Source: Chloroflexota bacterium
Lineage (GTDB): Bacteria; Chloroflexota; Anaerolineae; 4572-78; J111
Direction: 5' to 3'
Assembly: GCA_016860845.1 (NCBI GenBank)
Contig: BOKF01000008.1
Location: 62,001-126,000, forward strand
Length of the DNA: 64,000 nt
In this document: piece after piece, positions 16,640 to 25,270 of the stretch
Layout: each line of letters opens with the position of its first letter
Numbering within the stretch: the stretch's first letter is position 1
Notes under the pieces: generated by a model
The model's database searches: none
Told to the model about the DNA's origin: nothing
What the model saw: only the letters and a program-made list of their open reading frames with translations
Translations under genes and position numbers: made by a program

Positions 16640-18100
16640 TTATAACTGTGGACCTTCGACCAAAATCGCGTCGGCGGGCATGCCGGGTTTAAGCCGCTGG
16701 TCGGGATTATCCAGCTTGATTTTGACGGCAAAAACCGTGTTGACCCGTTCTTCTTTGGACTGAATATTCTTCGGCGTAAACTCAGCCTCGTCGCTGATAA
16801 AGATGACGTGGCCGGTAAACGGTTCGCCCGGAAAAGCGTCAACGTAGACCTGCACATTTTGGCCAATAGCTACCTGCCCCACCCTGGTCTCGGCAATGTA
16901 GACGGTCAGAGTCAGGTTGCTCAGATCGGCCAGGGTCAGCAGGGTAGTGCCCGGATTGGCCATTTCGCCCTCGTGGGCCGGCTGCTCCACCACCCAGGCC
17001 GCCAGAGGCGCGACCAGGGTATGCTGGTCACGCTGAACCTGGAGTGCAGCCAGGCTGGCTTCGGCCTGCTTTACCTGGGCTTGGGCCAGGGCAATCTGCT
17101 CGGTGCGCGCGCCGGCTTTGAGGATGTCCACCTGGGCTTTGGCTACCTCAACCTGGGCTAAAGCACTCTGGTAGGCTGCCTCCGCCTGGGCCACTTTGAT
17201 TTGGGCCACCTGCGGGTCGTGGCGGAGGGTCAGCAGATCGTTGAGGGCGGTCTCAGCGTGGGCGTGGTCGGCCTGGGCGCTGTTCAAGTCTACCCAGCGC
17301 TGCCATTCGTCGGCGCTGGCCAGGTTCCAATTAGTCCAGGCCTGGCGTTTGGTGCCTTCTGGAAAGTCAACATGGGCGCGGATGTCATCTCCCGGCGCTG
17401 CCCCCTCCAGATCTTCAAGTAGTTCCACATTGCTCGGTATTTTCATGTCGCGCGCATCATGGGGCAGTTCGAGATGAATATTAGTGCCTTCCTCGATGGT
17501 TCTGACCTGCTGTTCCTGCAGCTCATTCAGGGCTACGGCCGCATCTTTGAAGGGGATGGCATACTCGACCCGCAGTTCGGCCACTTGCAAGTTGGTGCGG
17601 GCGGCGTCAATTTGAATGTCCAGCTCCTGCGGATTATCGCGCAGGGTGATAGCGTCCTGCCACAAGATACGGGCAGCCTCGGCCTCGGCCTCGGCCTTCT
17701 TCACCGCCGCTTCAGCCCTGGCGATTTCTTCGGGCCGGACCCCCGCCTCGATTTTAGCCAGTTGTGCTTTGGCTGTCCCGATTTTGGCCTGAGCCTGCTG
17801 CACCTGGGCATCCAGCAAAGCGGTATCCAGTTCAACCAAAACCTGCCCTGCCTTGACAAAATCGCCCTCGGCGACGGCAATCCGGGTGATGCGCCCCTTG
17901 ATCTCCGCCGCCACACTGACTTCTTCAGCCTCGATAAAGCCAGAGACACCGGCGTCATTCGCATTCGCCTGACTCGTCAAGCCAAGCTGGCGCTGCACCC
18001 GGCTCAATTGGTCGGAATGCTGGCTAAAATACCAGTACCCCCCCCCGACCGCGCTGAGAATTACAAGAATAACGATGAGACGAATGATTTTGTGTTTCAT
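16640..18100 (-). CDS. HlyD-type membrane fusion subunit of ABC efflux pump
   Basis: 486 aa. N-terminal membrane helix (residues 4-23), lipoyl half VSGFIEAEEVSVAAEIKGRI, Ala-rich coiled-coil hairpin, second lipoyl half TLVAPLAAWVVEQPAHEGE and beta-barrel VYVDAFPGEPFTGHVIFI. The hairpin is interrupted at about 205-285 by a non-helical, acidic stretch (LPHDARDMKIPSNVELLED, then a Trp-rich part) not typical of the family. Paralogue of the next gene (14855). Both are probably subunits of the same ABC-2 pump encoded upstream. Confidence 0.88.
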   Translation of the reverse strand: MKHKIIRLIVILVILSAVGGGYWYFSQHSDQLSRVQRQLGLTSQANANDAGVSGFIEAEEVSVAAEIKGRITRIAVAEGDFVKAGQVLVELDTALLDAQVQQAQAKIGTAKAQLAKIEAGVRPEEIARAEAAVKKAEAEAEAARILWQDAITLRDNPQELDIQIDAARTNLQVAELRVEYAIPFKDAAVALNELQEQQVRTIEEGTNIHLELPHDARDMKIPSNVELLEDLEGAAPGDDIRAHVDFPEGTKRQAWTNWNLASADEWQRWVDLNSAQADHAHAETALNDLLTLRHDPQVAQIKVAQAEAAYQSALAQVEVAKAQVDILKAGARTEQIALAQAQVKQAEASLAALQVQRDQHTLVAPLAAWVVEQPAHEGEMANPGTTLLTLADLSNLTLTVYIAETRVGQVAIGQNVQVYVDAFPGEPFTGHVIFISDEAEFTPKNIQSKEERVNTVFAVKIKLDNPDQRLKPGMPADAILVEGPQL

Positions 18101-18118
18101 AGCAACTTACCTCCAAGA

Positions 18119-18206
18119 CAAGTAGCAGGTAGCAAGTAGCAGGCTCAGTACGAGGGCTTTAGCCTCGTGCTATCTTTGCTATCTGCTATCCTCTATCTTC
18201 TATCTT
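18119..18206. repeat. GTAGCAG-word repeat and ACGAGG palindrome on the ATPase stop
   Basis: GTAGCAGGTAGCAAGTAGCAGG at the left, CTATCTTTGCTATCTGCTATCC words at the right, and between them the palindrome TACGAGG...CCTCGTG (18149-18170). The right end covers the stop codon of the ATPase gene at 18200. Confidence 0.65.
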
Positions 18207-19165
18207 CCGATGACCTTCTCCGCCTCGCGGGCGCTGGAGATGAAAACATCTTCCAGCGATGGGGCGATACGCTCTACCGAATTGACCTGGACCCCACGCC
18301 CGGTTAAGGATTTTTTGATGAGGGGCAGGTGTTCCGGCAGATTATCCGTGACCACGTGGATGAGCGAGCCGTACAGGGCCACTTCTTCAAACATGTCGAG
18401 ATCACGTAAAAGCTGGATAGCCCGGGCGGCATCGTCGCAGTCAATTTCGATCACGTCGCCGTGCATTTTGGTCACTTTGATTTCTTCTGGGGAGCCTTTG
18501 GCGACCAGCCTGCCCCGCTGGATAAAGACCAAATCCTGGCAGTGCTCGGCTTCGTCCATGTAATGGGTGGTGACCAGGATAGTCGTGCCGACTTCGGCCA
18601 GTTCGTAAATCAATTCCCAGAAAGCCCGGCGCGAGATGGGATCTACCCCGGCGGTCGGTTCGTCTAAAAAGAGCGCTTCCGGTTCGTGGATGATGGCCGC
18701 GCCCAGGGCCAGCCGCTGCTTCCAGCCGCCCGACAGGTTGCGGGTCAGCTCTCGCTCCCGCCCTACCAGGCCGGCCATTTTTAGAATGTAATCCTTGCGC
18801 TCCTTCAGCTTACGCCCGCGCACCCCATAAACGCCGCCGTAAAAATTTAGGTTCTCTTCCACCGTCAGGTCGTTGTACAGGCTAAATTTCTGGCTCATGT
18901 AGCCGATTCGTTTGCGCATGGCCTCAGCTTCTTTGATCACATCAAAGCCGACCACTTTGGCCGTGCCGCTGGTCGGCGCCAGCAGGCCCAGCAGCATGCG
19001 GATGGTGGTGGTTTTACCGGCCCCGTTCGGCCCCAAAAAGCCGAAGATTTCACCCCGGCGGACTCCAAAATTGACGTCATTGACAGCGACAAAGTCGCCG
19101 AATTTTTTGGTCAGCCCCAGCACTTCGATGGCGAGGCCGTTATGATTACCATTCTGTTCAGTCAT
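18200..19165 (-). CDS. ABC transporter ATP-binding protein (ABC-2 efflux)
   Basis: 321 aa from ATG 19165 (AGG upstream); an in-frame start at 19237 would add 24 residues read from an intergenic repeat. Complete motor: Walker A GPNGAGKTTT, Q-loop YMSQKFSLYNDL, signature LSGGWKQR, Walker B ALFLDEPTAG, H-loop TTHYMDEAEH. C-terminal DUF4162-like extension (about 230-321). One of two adjacent ATPases, probably forming a heterodimer that drives the two permeases upstream. Confidence 0.92.
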   Translation of the reverse strand: MTEQNGNHNGLAIEVLGLTKKFGDFVAVNDVNFGVRRGEIFGFLGPNGAGKTTTIRMLLGLLAPTSGTAKVVGFDVIKEAEAMRKRIGYMSQKFSLYNDLTVEENLNFYGGVYGVRGRKLKERKDYILKMAGLVGRERELTRNLSGGWKQRLALGAAIIHEPEALFLDEPTAGVDPISRRAFWELIYELAEVGTTILVTTHYMDEAEHCQDLVFIQRGRLVAKGSPEEIKVTKMHGDVIEIDCDDAARAIQLLRDLDMFEEVALYGSLIHVVTDNLPEHLPLIKKSLTGRGVQVNSVERIAPSLEDVFISSAREAEKVIGR

Positions 19166-19183
19166 AACTTTTACCTGTAAAAT

Positions 19184-19235
19184 CCATCTTACGTGTTGCG
19201 TGTTGCGTAAGCTAACGGAAGACGCAGCACGCCTC
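19184..19235. repeat. TTGCGTG-word hairpin on the ATPase stop
   Basis: Left arm CGTGTTGCGTGTTGCGT, right arm ACGCAGCACGCCTCACGC. Covers the stop codon of the upstream ATPase gene (19234). Same word as 31716-31763. Confidence 0.7.
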
Positions 19236-20199
19236 ACGCCTTCTCCATCTTCCCAATCAGCGAGATAAACGCCTCTTCCATCCTCGGCATTGTCTGGCGG
19301 AAGTTGGCCATGCTGATTTGCTCGGCGGCGAGGGTGGCTTCGAGTTGAGAGCGGCGCTGTTCAATATTGTCAACAAAGACGTGCATCAGGTCGCCGTAAG
19401 TTTGTACTTCTAACACGCCGGGCTGCCGGCTCAAGATTTGATTGGCCTGGCGCAGCAGCCCTACCCCAGACAAGCGGGTTGACTCCGGTTTAAATTCCAT
19501 CAACTCGCCCGGGATCAAAGCTTTGATCTCCTGCGGCGTTCCGTGTTCGATCAGCCGGCCGTTGTACATCAGCCCCACCCGGCCGCAGCGCTCGGCTTCG
19601 TCCATGTAGGGCGTGCTGACCAGAATCGTCGTGCCGTCTACATGTAGCCCGGTCAAGATGTCCCAGAATTCCCGCCGGGAGACCGGGTCCACGCCGGTGG
19701 TCGGCTCATCCAGATAAAGAATAGCCGGGGAGTGAATGAGAGCACAGGCCAGACCCAGCTTCTTTTTCATGCCGCCGGAGAGACGCCCGGACGGGCGGTG
19801 GGTGAACTCGGTCAGGCGGGCGAAGTTGAGCAGCCGTTCGATGCGTTCCCGGCGCACCTGGCCCCGCACCCCAAACACGTCGGCAAAGAAGTTGAGATTT
19901 TCCAGCACCGTCAAATCGCCGTACAGGGCAAACTGCTGGGCCATATAGCCAATGTGCTCCTTGATTCGCTCCGTCTCTTTGCGCAGGTTGAATCCGGCGA
20001 TGGTCGCGTTGCCGCTGGTGGGGTCCATAATGCCCGCCAGCAGGCGAATGGCCGTGGTTTTGCCTGCTCCGTCCGGCCCCACCAGGCCGAAGATTTCATT
20101 TTGTTTAACTTCCAGGTCTAACTCGTTCACCGCCAAAATCTGGTGAAAGTGCTTGGTAAGTTTTTCCGTTTTGATAATGAGGTTGTTACTGTTATTCAT
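19234..20199 (-). CDS. ABC transporter ATP-binding protein (ABC-2 efflux)
   Basis: 321 aa. Walker A GPDGAGKTTAI, Q-loop YMAQQFALYGDL, signature LSGGMKKKLGLA, Walker B ILYLDEPTTG, H-loop position STPYMDEAER, where the usual His is Pro (TPYMDEAE). The other motifs are intact. The partner ATPase at 18200 has the His, so the pair would have one full and one degenerate site, as in many heterodimeric exporters. Two nt downstream of the permease gene at 20202. Confidence 0.92.
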   Translation of the reverse strand: MNNSNNLIIKTEKLTKHFHQILAVNELDLEVKQNEIFGLVGPDGAGKTTAIRLLAGIMDPTSGNATIAGFNLRKETERIKEHIGYMAQQFALYGDLTVLENLNFFADVFGVRGQVRRERIERLLNFARLTEFTHRPSGRLSGGMKKKLGLACALIHSPAILYLDEPTTGVDPVSRREFWDILTGLHVDGTTILVSTPYMDEAERCGRVGLMYNGRLIEHGTPQEIKALIPGELMEFKPESTRLSGVGLLRQANQILSRQPGVLEVQTYGDLMHVFVDNIEQRRSQLEATLAAEQISMANFRQTMPRMEEAFISLIGKMEKA

Positions 20200-20201
20200 G
20201 G

Positions 20202-21323
20202 TTATTCCAACGTTTTCTTAAACCGGGTGGCGGCCAGAACGACCACAAGTGTACTAAAGATAATGACGGCCACTACTTGTTCAAACAAAACCTCCAGCCC
20301 TACCCCTTTTAAGATAATACCGCGCATGATGACCATAGCGTAGCGAGCCGGAACGAGATAGGTGATAAGTTGCAGCCAACGGGGCATGGCTTCGATGGGA
20401 AACATAAAACCACTGAGATAGATCGTTGGTAGGGCCGTGGCAAAGGTCATAAGCAGAGCTTCTTGCTGGGTGGTAGCGACGCTGGAAACCATGATCCCGA
20501 CCCCCAGGGAGGTCAGCATGAACAGGGCCGCCAGCCCCAACAAGAGGGGGATACTACCGTTGATTGGCACCCCAAAAAGCAGCACCCCAATCGTCAAAAC
20601 CTCGATGACGATCACAAACGAAATCACGACATACGGCAGCACCTTGGCTACCACCAGTTCAATGGGCCGAATTGGGGTGATGATGAGTTGTTCAATCGTG
20701 CCCAGCTCGCGCTCGCGGACAATAGAGGTAGCGGTAAAGAGAATGGTAAAGATAAAAAGGACTACTACGATCATGCCGGGAATTGTAAAATAGGTACTTT
20801 TCAGGTCAGGGTTATACCAAACTCGCGGCCTGACCTCAACCCCTGGCATGTGGTCGGCTGACACGCCCAGCTTTTGCTCGATGAGGCTGACCCCGACGGC
20901 CTGGCCCACTCCCTGGGAGGCCGAAAAAAGGGTATTGGCCGCCGTGGAGTCCGAGCCATCAATCAAAAAGGCGACTTCCGCCTTTTCCTGGGCCGTCACT
21001 TTTTGGCCGTAGCCAGCGGGGATGACCAGCGCACCGCGCACGTCGCCATGCTCAATCAAATAAATCAGCTCGTCCTCCCTGGCGACATTCTGCACGATGT
21101 CAAAAGCATTAGAGGCCAGGTAGGCGGCAATTAAACGGCGGCTGTGCAAGCTTTTATCGCCATCATAAACCGCAATACGCAGATGCTCAATATCGGTGGT
21201 GGCTGCAAACCCCAAGAGAATCAGCATCATCACCGGCATCACAATCATGATGCCCAGGGTGCGCGGGTCGCGCCGGATATGGATAAATTCTTTGGAGACT
21301 AAATGGGCAAGTCTGAGCAACAT
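20202..21323 (-). CDS. ABC-2 type permease (YhhJ-like)
   Basis: 373 aa. One N-terminal helix, a large extracytoplasmic domain (about 45-180) and five C-terminal helices, the usual ABC-2/YhhJ layout. Conserved entry FIHIRRDPRTLGIMIVMPVMMLILLGFAATTD and the family stretch SIVRERELGTIEQLIITPIRPIELVVAKVLP. Exports an unknown substrate, typically drugs or amphiphiles. About 60 percent alike to the neighbour at 21327 by eye, so a tandem duplicate; the two probably make a heterodimer. Confidence 0.92.
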   Translation of the reverse strand: MLLRLAHLVSKEFIHIRRDPRTLGIMIVMPVMMLILLGFAATTDIEHLRIAVYDGDKSLHSRRLIAAYLASNAFDIVQNVAREDELIYLIEHGDVRGALVIPAGYGQKVTAQEKAEVAFLIDGSDSTAANTLFSASQGVGQAVGVSLIEQKLGVSADHMPGVEVRPRVWYNPDLKSTYFTIPGMIVVVLFIFTILFTATSIVRERELGTIEQLIITPIRPIELVVAKVLPYVVISFVIVIEVLTIGVLLFGVPINGSIPLLLGLAALFMLTSLGVGIMVSSVATTQQEALLMTFATALPTIYLSGFMFPIEAMPRWLQLITYLVPARYAMVIMRGIILKGVGLEVLFEQVVAVIIFSTLVVVLAATRFKKTLE

Positions 21324-21326
21324 AGT

Positions 21327-22445
21327 TCAGCCTAACTTTTTCTTAAAGCGGGTTGAAGCCAGGGTGACAATGATGACGGTAAAGATGAGAATAGCTCCTA
21401 CCTGGTCCTTCAGGACTTCTAACCCAACGCCTTTGAGCAGGATGCTGCGCATAATGATCAGGCCATACCTGGCCGGGAAGATATAACTCAGAAGTTGTAA
21501 CAGCGGCGGCATGGCCTCGATGGGAAAAAGGAAGCCACTCAGGAAGATGGTCGGCATAACGGTAGCAAAAGTCATCATAAAAGCCTCTACCTGCGTTCTG
21601 GCGGCGCTGGAAATGAAGATACCAATTCCCAGGGCCGTGACCAGAAACAGGCTGCACAGGCCCAACAGCAGGGGAATGCTGCCATTAATCGGCATGCCAA
21701 AGATTAGCACCCCCAGGGTGAGAACTTCGATGATGACGAAAAATGAGACCAGGATATAAGGCAATACTTTGGCTACAACCAATTCAATGGGCCGGATGGG
21801 TGTCACAATTAATTGCTCGATGGTTCCTAGCTCGCGCTCCCGGACAATGGAGGTCGAGGTAAAAAGGGTGGTAAACAGGAACAGGATCATCACAATGGTG
21901 CCGGGAATTAAAAAGTGGGAGCTTTCCATGTTGGGGTTGTACCAGACCCGTGGCCTGACCTCGACACCAGGCAGGGGACCGAGCAAATCCAACTGTTGTT
22001 CCAACAGCCTCATTGAGACCGCCTGTCCCACCTGCTGGGAGGCGGCAAAAACCGTCCGGGCTACGGTCGGGTCCGAGCCGTCCACAAGGAAAGCTACATC
22101 CGTGCGCTCGCGGGCCGCCATGTCACGGCCATAACCGGCAGGAATAATCAAGGCGCTGCGCACATCGTTGTGATCAATCAGGTAGCGCAGGTCATCTTCT
22201 TTTTCCACATAAGCCACAATGTCGAAATAATTGGAAGCCTGGTAAGCAGCGATGAGATCGCGGCTCTGGGGGGTCTTGTCGGCGTCATAAACGGCAGTGC
22301 GCAGGTGTTCAATATCGGTGGTGGCGGCGTAGCCCAGGAGGACAAGCATCAGGATGGGCATGACAATCATGATCGCCAGCGTGCGCGGGTCACGCACGAT
22401 ATGAATAAATTCTTTGCGGATTAGACTAAAGAGTCTGCGAAACAT
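21327..22445 (-). CDS. ABC-2 type permease (YhhJ-like)
   Basis: 372 aa. Same layout as its neighbour: N-terminal helix (FIHIVRDPRTLAIMIVMPIL), extracytoplasmic domain with SALIIPAGYGRDMAA, five C-terminal helices, and SIVRERELGTIEQLIVTPIRPIELVVAKVLP. First structural gene after the tetR gene (56 nt gap); 3 nt separate it from the second permease. Role as for 20202. Confidence 0.92.
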   Translation of the reverse strand: MFRRLFSLIRKEFIHIVRDPRTLAIMIVMPILMLVLLGYAATTDIEHLRTAVYDADKTPQSRDLIAAYQASNYFDIVAYVEKEDDLRYLIDHNDVRSALIIPAGYGRDMAARERTDVAFLVDGSDPTVARTVFAASQQVGQAVSMRLLEQQLDLLGPLPGVEVRPRVWYNPNMESSHFLIPGTIVMILFLFTTLFTSTSIVRERELGTIEQLIVTPIRPIELVVAKVLPYILVSFFVIIEVLTLGVLIFGMPINGSIPLLLGLCSLFLVTALGIGIFISSAARTQVEAFMMTFATVMPTIFLSGFLFPIEAMPPLLQLLSYIFPARYGLIIMRSILLKGVGLEVLKDQVGAILIFTVIIVTLASTRFKKKLG

Positions 22446-22501
22446 AATTCAACACCCTGCTACAAGAAATTCAAGGTAGACACCCACACCGGCCTCGTTT
22501 C

Positions 22502-23137
22502 TTATTTCTCGTCTATTCGCTCTGGATTTAAAAGCATGGCCACAAAGAGAGAGGCTAATTCCTCGATCAGGGCATCGGGCGAGATCTCTTCATACCTGGT
22601 ATCAAGGTTAGCTAGTTTCATGGCAAAGTTTACGACGATAGACCCAACAAAAACGCGAGTCGCAATGACCGGGTTAACCGGGCGAAACAAGCCTGAGTCA
22701 ATATGGGTCTGGATATATCGCTCTAGGAAACCGGCTACAGGCATAGCCAGCTTTTGATAAAGCTCCTGGCGCAGCTCTGTGTCGGTAAAGGTTTCGGCCA
22801 GGATGGGCATGATCAGGTAGCCGCGTTCCTGAGCCAGTTGATAACGATCACGGAGAATCATGCTGATAAACTCTTTAGGGTCAGCGGGTGGCTGCGTGTT
22901 GATGATGCTTTTGAGAGATTGCAGGGCCAGCAGTTCAATCATGGCTAATAGCAACTCGCGTTTGTTGTCGAAGTAGTTGTAAATCGTACCCTCGGATACG
23001 CCAGCCGCTTGAGCAATCTCTTTAGTGGTGGCTTTGTGATACCCTTTTTCGGCAAACACTTTAGCCGCACCCAGCAAAATCTGAGTGCGCCGGTGTTCGA
23101 CCATTTGTTCTTTTAGGTCTACAGTTGGATCAAACAT
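22502..23137 (-). CDS. TetR family repressor of the efflux operon
   Basis: 211 aa from ATG 23137 (GGAG 8 nt upstream); a longer reading frame to 23203 runs over an old LuxR fragment and is not used. HTH at about 18-62 (TTKEIAQAAGVSEGTIYNYFDNKRELL), ligand domain after that. First gene of the pump operon, so it most likely represses its own transcription and that of the pump through two palindromes at 23257-23290. Inducer unknown, presumably a pump substrate. Confidence 0.9.
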   Translation of the reverse strand: MFDPTVDLKEQMVEHRRTQILLGAAKVFAEKGYHKATTKEIAQAAGVSEGTIYNYFDNKRELLLAMIELLALQSLKSIINTQPPADPKEFISMILRDRYQLAQERGYLIMPILAETFTDTELRQELYQKLAMPVAGFLERYIQTHIDSGLFRPVNPVIATRVFVGSIVVNFAMKLANLDTRYEEISPDALIEELASLFVAMLLNPERIDEK

Positions 23138-23267
23138 GGGTTGGCTCCGGGTCAAAGATAAGATGATGCGCCCATAGGGCAGCCTCAGTACGGTTGTGTA
23201 CATTCAATTTGGTGAAAATGTTGTAGATATGCCGCTTAACTGTGCTTTCGGTGATGTGAGTGATCAC
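23130..23267 (-). pseudogene. C-terminal remnant of a LuxR/GerE-type HTH
   Basis: The minus frame reads ITHITESTVKRHIYNIFTKLNVHNRTEAALWAH and ends at TGA 23130-23132. This is the second half of a GerE HTH (recognition helix and last helix). An in-frame TGA lies just upstream (23268-23270) and the first helices and the whole receptor part are missing, so it is a decayed gene end. The tetR ATG overlaps its stop codon. Confidence 0.75.
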
Positions 23268-23290
23268 TCATCTGAGTGAGTACACACTCA
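23257..23290. promoter_or_regulatory. Two TGAGTG palindromes, likely TetR operators
   Basis: Perfect 14-bp palindrome TGAGTGATCACTCA at 23257-23270 and near-palindrome TGAGTGAGTACACACTCA at 23273-23290. Both have TGAGTG/CACTCA outer arms. They are 120-150 bp upstream of tetR, the only regulator gene nearby. Confidence 0.6.
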
Positions 23291-23533
23291 TTTTACTCCA
23301 AAAGTAAGCAAATGTCAATACGCTTTTTGTTGTGGTTTTGTCGGCTAATTTCTAGCCAACTGGCACTTTTGTCCTCTGGCAATTCTGCTAAAAGTAGTTT
23401 AACTTCTAGAGATGAGAGCTGCATGCCCGTGAGGGTACTGAAGCTCCGGTCAGGCCAATCTTCCCTCAACAGGGCCGGAGTTGTTTTCGGTGACTATTAA
23501 GGATCAATAGTACCTTAACCTTAACAGAAAATC
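23291..23533. other. 243-nt stretch without a recognised gene
   Basis: Holds small inverted repeats (GGCTAATTTCTAGCC at 23342-23356, CTCCGG/CCGGAG around 23450-23479). No reading frame looks real. Could be decayed mobile DNA next to the LuxR remnant. Confidence 0.35.
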
Positions 23534-23562
23534 TCGACAATTTAAGAAGCCTTTAGTATAAT
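23534..23562 (+). promoter_or_regulatory. Promoter of the AAA ATPase gene
   Basis: TCGACA at 23534-23539, 17-bp spacer, perfect -10 TATAAT at 23557-23562. Start site near 23569, giving a leader of about 65 nt. Confidence 0.7.
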
Positions 23563-23635
23563 TAACCTGGATTATGATTTTAAGCTGCCCCCCACAATTT
23601 AAATTGCATATAACTTATCGTTGGAGAAACAGCTA

Positions 23636-25024
23636 ATGGCTACGACTGGAACTTTGAAGCAATTGTCCAATACAGCAACAATATCGCCACAACGACCCCT
23701 CTCAAGCACGGCGCAGTTGACTGCACCCAGCATTCAGCGCTTTAAGGGGATGGCCGAACTCTTGACCCCCCCGGCTTCGCTAGATGATTTGGATATTAAC
23801 CAGGGTATGGTAGTTGATATCCTTTTGCGCTTGACGTACAACGAGGGTGAGGTTAGCGCCACCCATGCCGAAGAGGTCGTTAAACTTCCCTACCGGATTA
23901 TTGATGACTTATTAGCCTGGATGCAGCAGGAACACATGTTAGAAGTGGCCAAAGCTGTGGGCAGCCTGGGCCGGCGCGGCTATGTTTACAGTCTCACCGA
24001 CGGCGGGCGGAATAGGGCCAAGGAAGCTTTTGAGCGGACGCAGTATGTCGGCCCGGCCCCGGTGCCCCTGGATAAATACACCAAATCCGTTTTGGCGCAG
24101 GCCACCATTGAAAAACTAACACGACCCCAGGTTCAACAAGCCTTAAGCCATCTCATTTTACCCAAGGATTTTGACCGCAAAATTGGTCCGGCGGTTAATG
24201 CCGGCAGCTCGCTCTTTTTGTACGGCCCGCCGGGTAATGGTAAAACGACGATCTCTGAAGCCATTGCCAAAATGCTGGGCGGCGGCGAGCCAATCTGGAT
24301 GCCCTACGCCATTACCATCGGCGGGGCAATTATTCAGATTTACGACAGCCTGATTCACAAATTCAGCACCGACGAGCGGGGTGGAGCGGATAATCGCTGG
24401 GGACTGTTCCAGCGGCCAGGGGTTATGGTCGGCGGCGAATTAACCATGGAACATCTGGACCTGCGGTATGAGCCGGTGGCCAAATTCTACGAAGCGCCTC
24501 TACAGTTGAAAGCCAATGGAGGCATGTTCCTCATTGACGACTTTGGCCGCCAACAGATTAGCCCAACCCAGCTCTTAAACCGTTGGATTGTACCCCTGGA
24601 AACCCGAATTGACTTTTTGCGCCTCAATTCCGGCATGACCTTCCAGATACCGTTTAAGCAGTTGCTGGTGTTCAGCACCAACCTGGACCCGGACGACCTG
24701 GTGGACGGAGCCTTTCTGCGCCGCATCCAGATCAAGGTGGGCGTATTTGGGCCTGATGAAAAGATGTTTTATCAAATCTTTGAGAACCAGGCTCAGACCT
24801 TAGGTTTTCCCATGCCCGTTGACCGGGAGTCGTTTCTCTATTTTCTCAACGAGTGGTATCGAAAAACGGGCAAACCCCTGCAATCGGTTCACCCCCGTGA
24901 TATTTTGAAAGCGGTGAAGGTTTTATGCGAATACGCTAATGAGCCGCTGCATATGACCCCGGCGCTGATCGAGGAAGCCTGTCAGGGGTACTTCGTCAAG
25001 GCCAAATCGGGCCAGATCATGTAA
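23636..25024 (+). CDS. AAA ATPase with winged-helix-like N-terminal domain
   Basis: 462 aa from ATG 23636 (GGAG 9 nt upstream). Residues about 45-140 look like a winged helix (GMVVDILLRLTYNEGEVSA to YVYSLTDGGRNRA). AAA core about 160-400: Walker A LYGPPGNGKTTIS, Walker B FLIDDFGRQQIS, sensor LLVFSTNLDPDDL, arginine-finger-like FLRRIQ. The Walker B reads IDDFG where many AAA proteins have DE, so the catalytic Glu may be missing. C-terminal lid 400-462. No operon partner. Role unknown; the fused DNA-binding-like domain hints at regulation or DNA remodelling. Confidence 0.75.
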   Translation: MATTGTLKQLSNTATISPQRPLSSTAQLTAPSIQRFKGMAELLTPPASLDDLDINQGMVVDILLRLTYNEGEVSATHAEEVVKLPYRIIDDLLAWMQQEHMLEVAKAVGSLGRRGYVYSLTDGGRNRAKEAFERTQYVGPAPVPLDKYTKSVLAQATIEKLTRPQVQQALSHLILPKDFDRKIGPAVNAGSSLFLYGPPGNGKTTISEAIAKMLGGGEPIWMPYAITIGGAIIQIYDSLIHKFSTDERGGADNRWGLFQRPGVMVGGELTMEHLDLRYEPVAKFYEAPLQLKANGGMFLIDDFGRQQISPTQLLNRWIVPLETRIDFLRLNSGMTFQIPFKQLLVFSTNLDPDDLVDGAFLRRIQIKVGVFGPDEKMFYQIFENQAQTLGFPMPVDRESFLYFLNEWYRKTGKPLQSVHPRDILKAVKVLCEYANEPLHMTPALIEEACQGYFVKAKSGQIM

Positions 25025-25025
25025 C

Positions 25026-25162
25026 AGGCTGTCTAAAAATTACCTAAACTACCCCTTGGCCGCCATTTTTGTCACAGAAATGGGCCTTTCGGCATCAATT
25101 TGAGGCCAATTTTGGTCAGTTTTGGCTACTTATAGCCTGATATTTGAATTTTTTGACAGCCT
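25026..25162. mobile_element. MITE-like element with 16-bp terminal inverted repeats
   Basis: Left end AGGCTGTCTAAAAATT, right end (reversed) AGGCTGTCAAAAAATT, one mismatch, 137 bp in all, no coding capacity. The interior is AT-rich with inverted pieces (TTTTGGTCAGTTTTGG). It starts one base after the stop codon of the AAA gene. No clear target duplication. It could instead be a large terminator hairpin. Confidence 0.5.
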
Positions 25163-25206
25163 CTAAGATTATTTCAGAATTTGATGGTGGTTGCGAAGTA
25201 AGTAAT

Positions 25207-25234
25207 GGAGTCCCAAAGCTCAGCTTTGGACTCT
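25207..25234. repeat. Palindromic element with CTCAG centre
   Basis: Left arm GGAGTCCCAAAGCT, centre C, right arm AGCTTTGGACTCT; one base missing and one changed. Same type as 60713-60741 and 40372-40400. Confidence 0.7.
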
Positions 25235-25270
25235 AAAACCATCCCTTACAATTTTACCACTATCCAGAAT

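Noticed and set aside
19234..20199. ATPase as non-functional because its H-loop has Pro
   Set aside because: All other motifs are intact and its partner ATPase has the His; heterodimeric exporters with one degenerate site are common.
22502..23203. Longer TetR start at 23203
   Set aside because: The extra 22 residues are read out of frame across the LuxR remnant; ATG 23137 has its own ribosome site.
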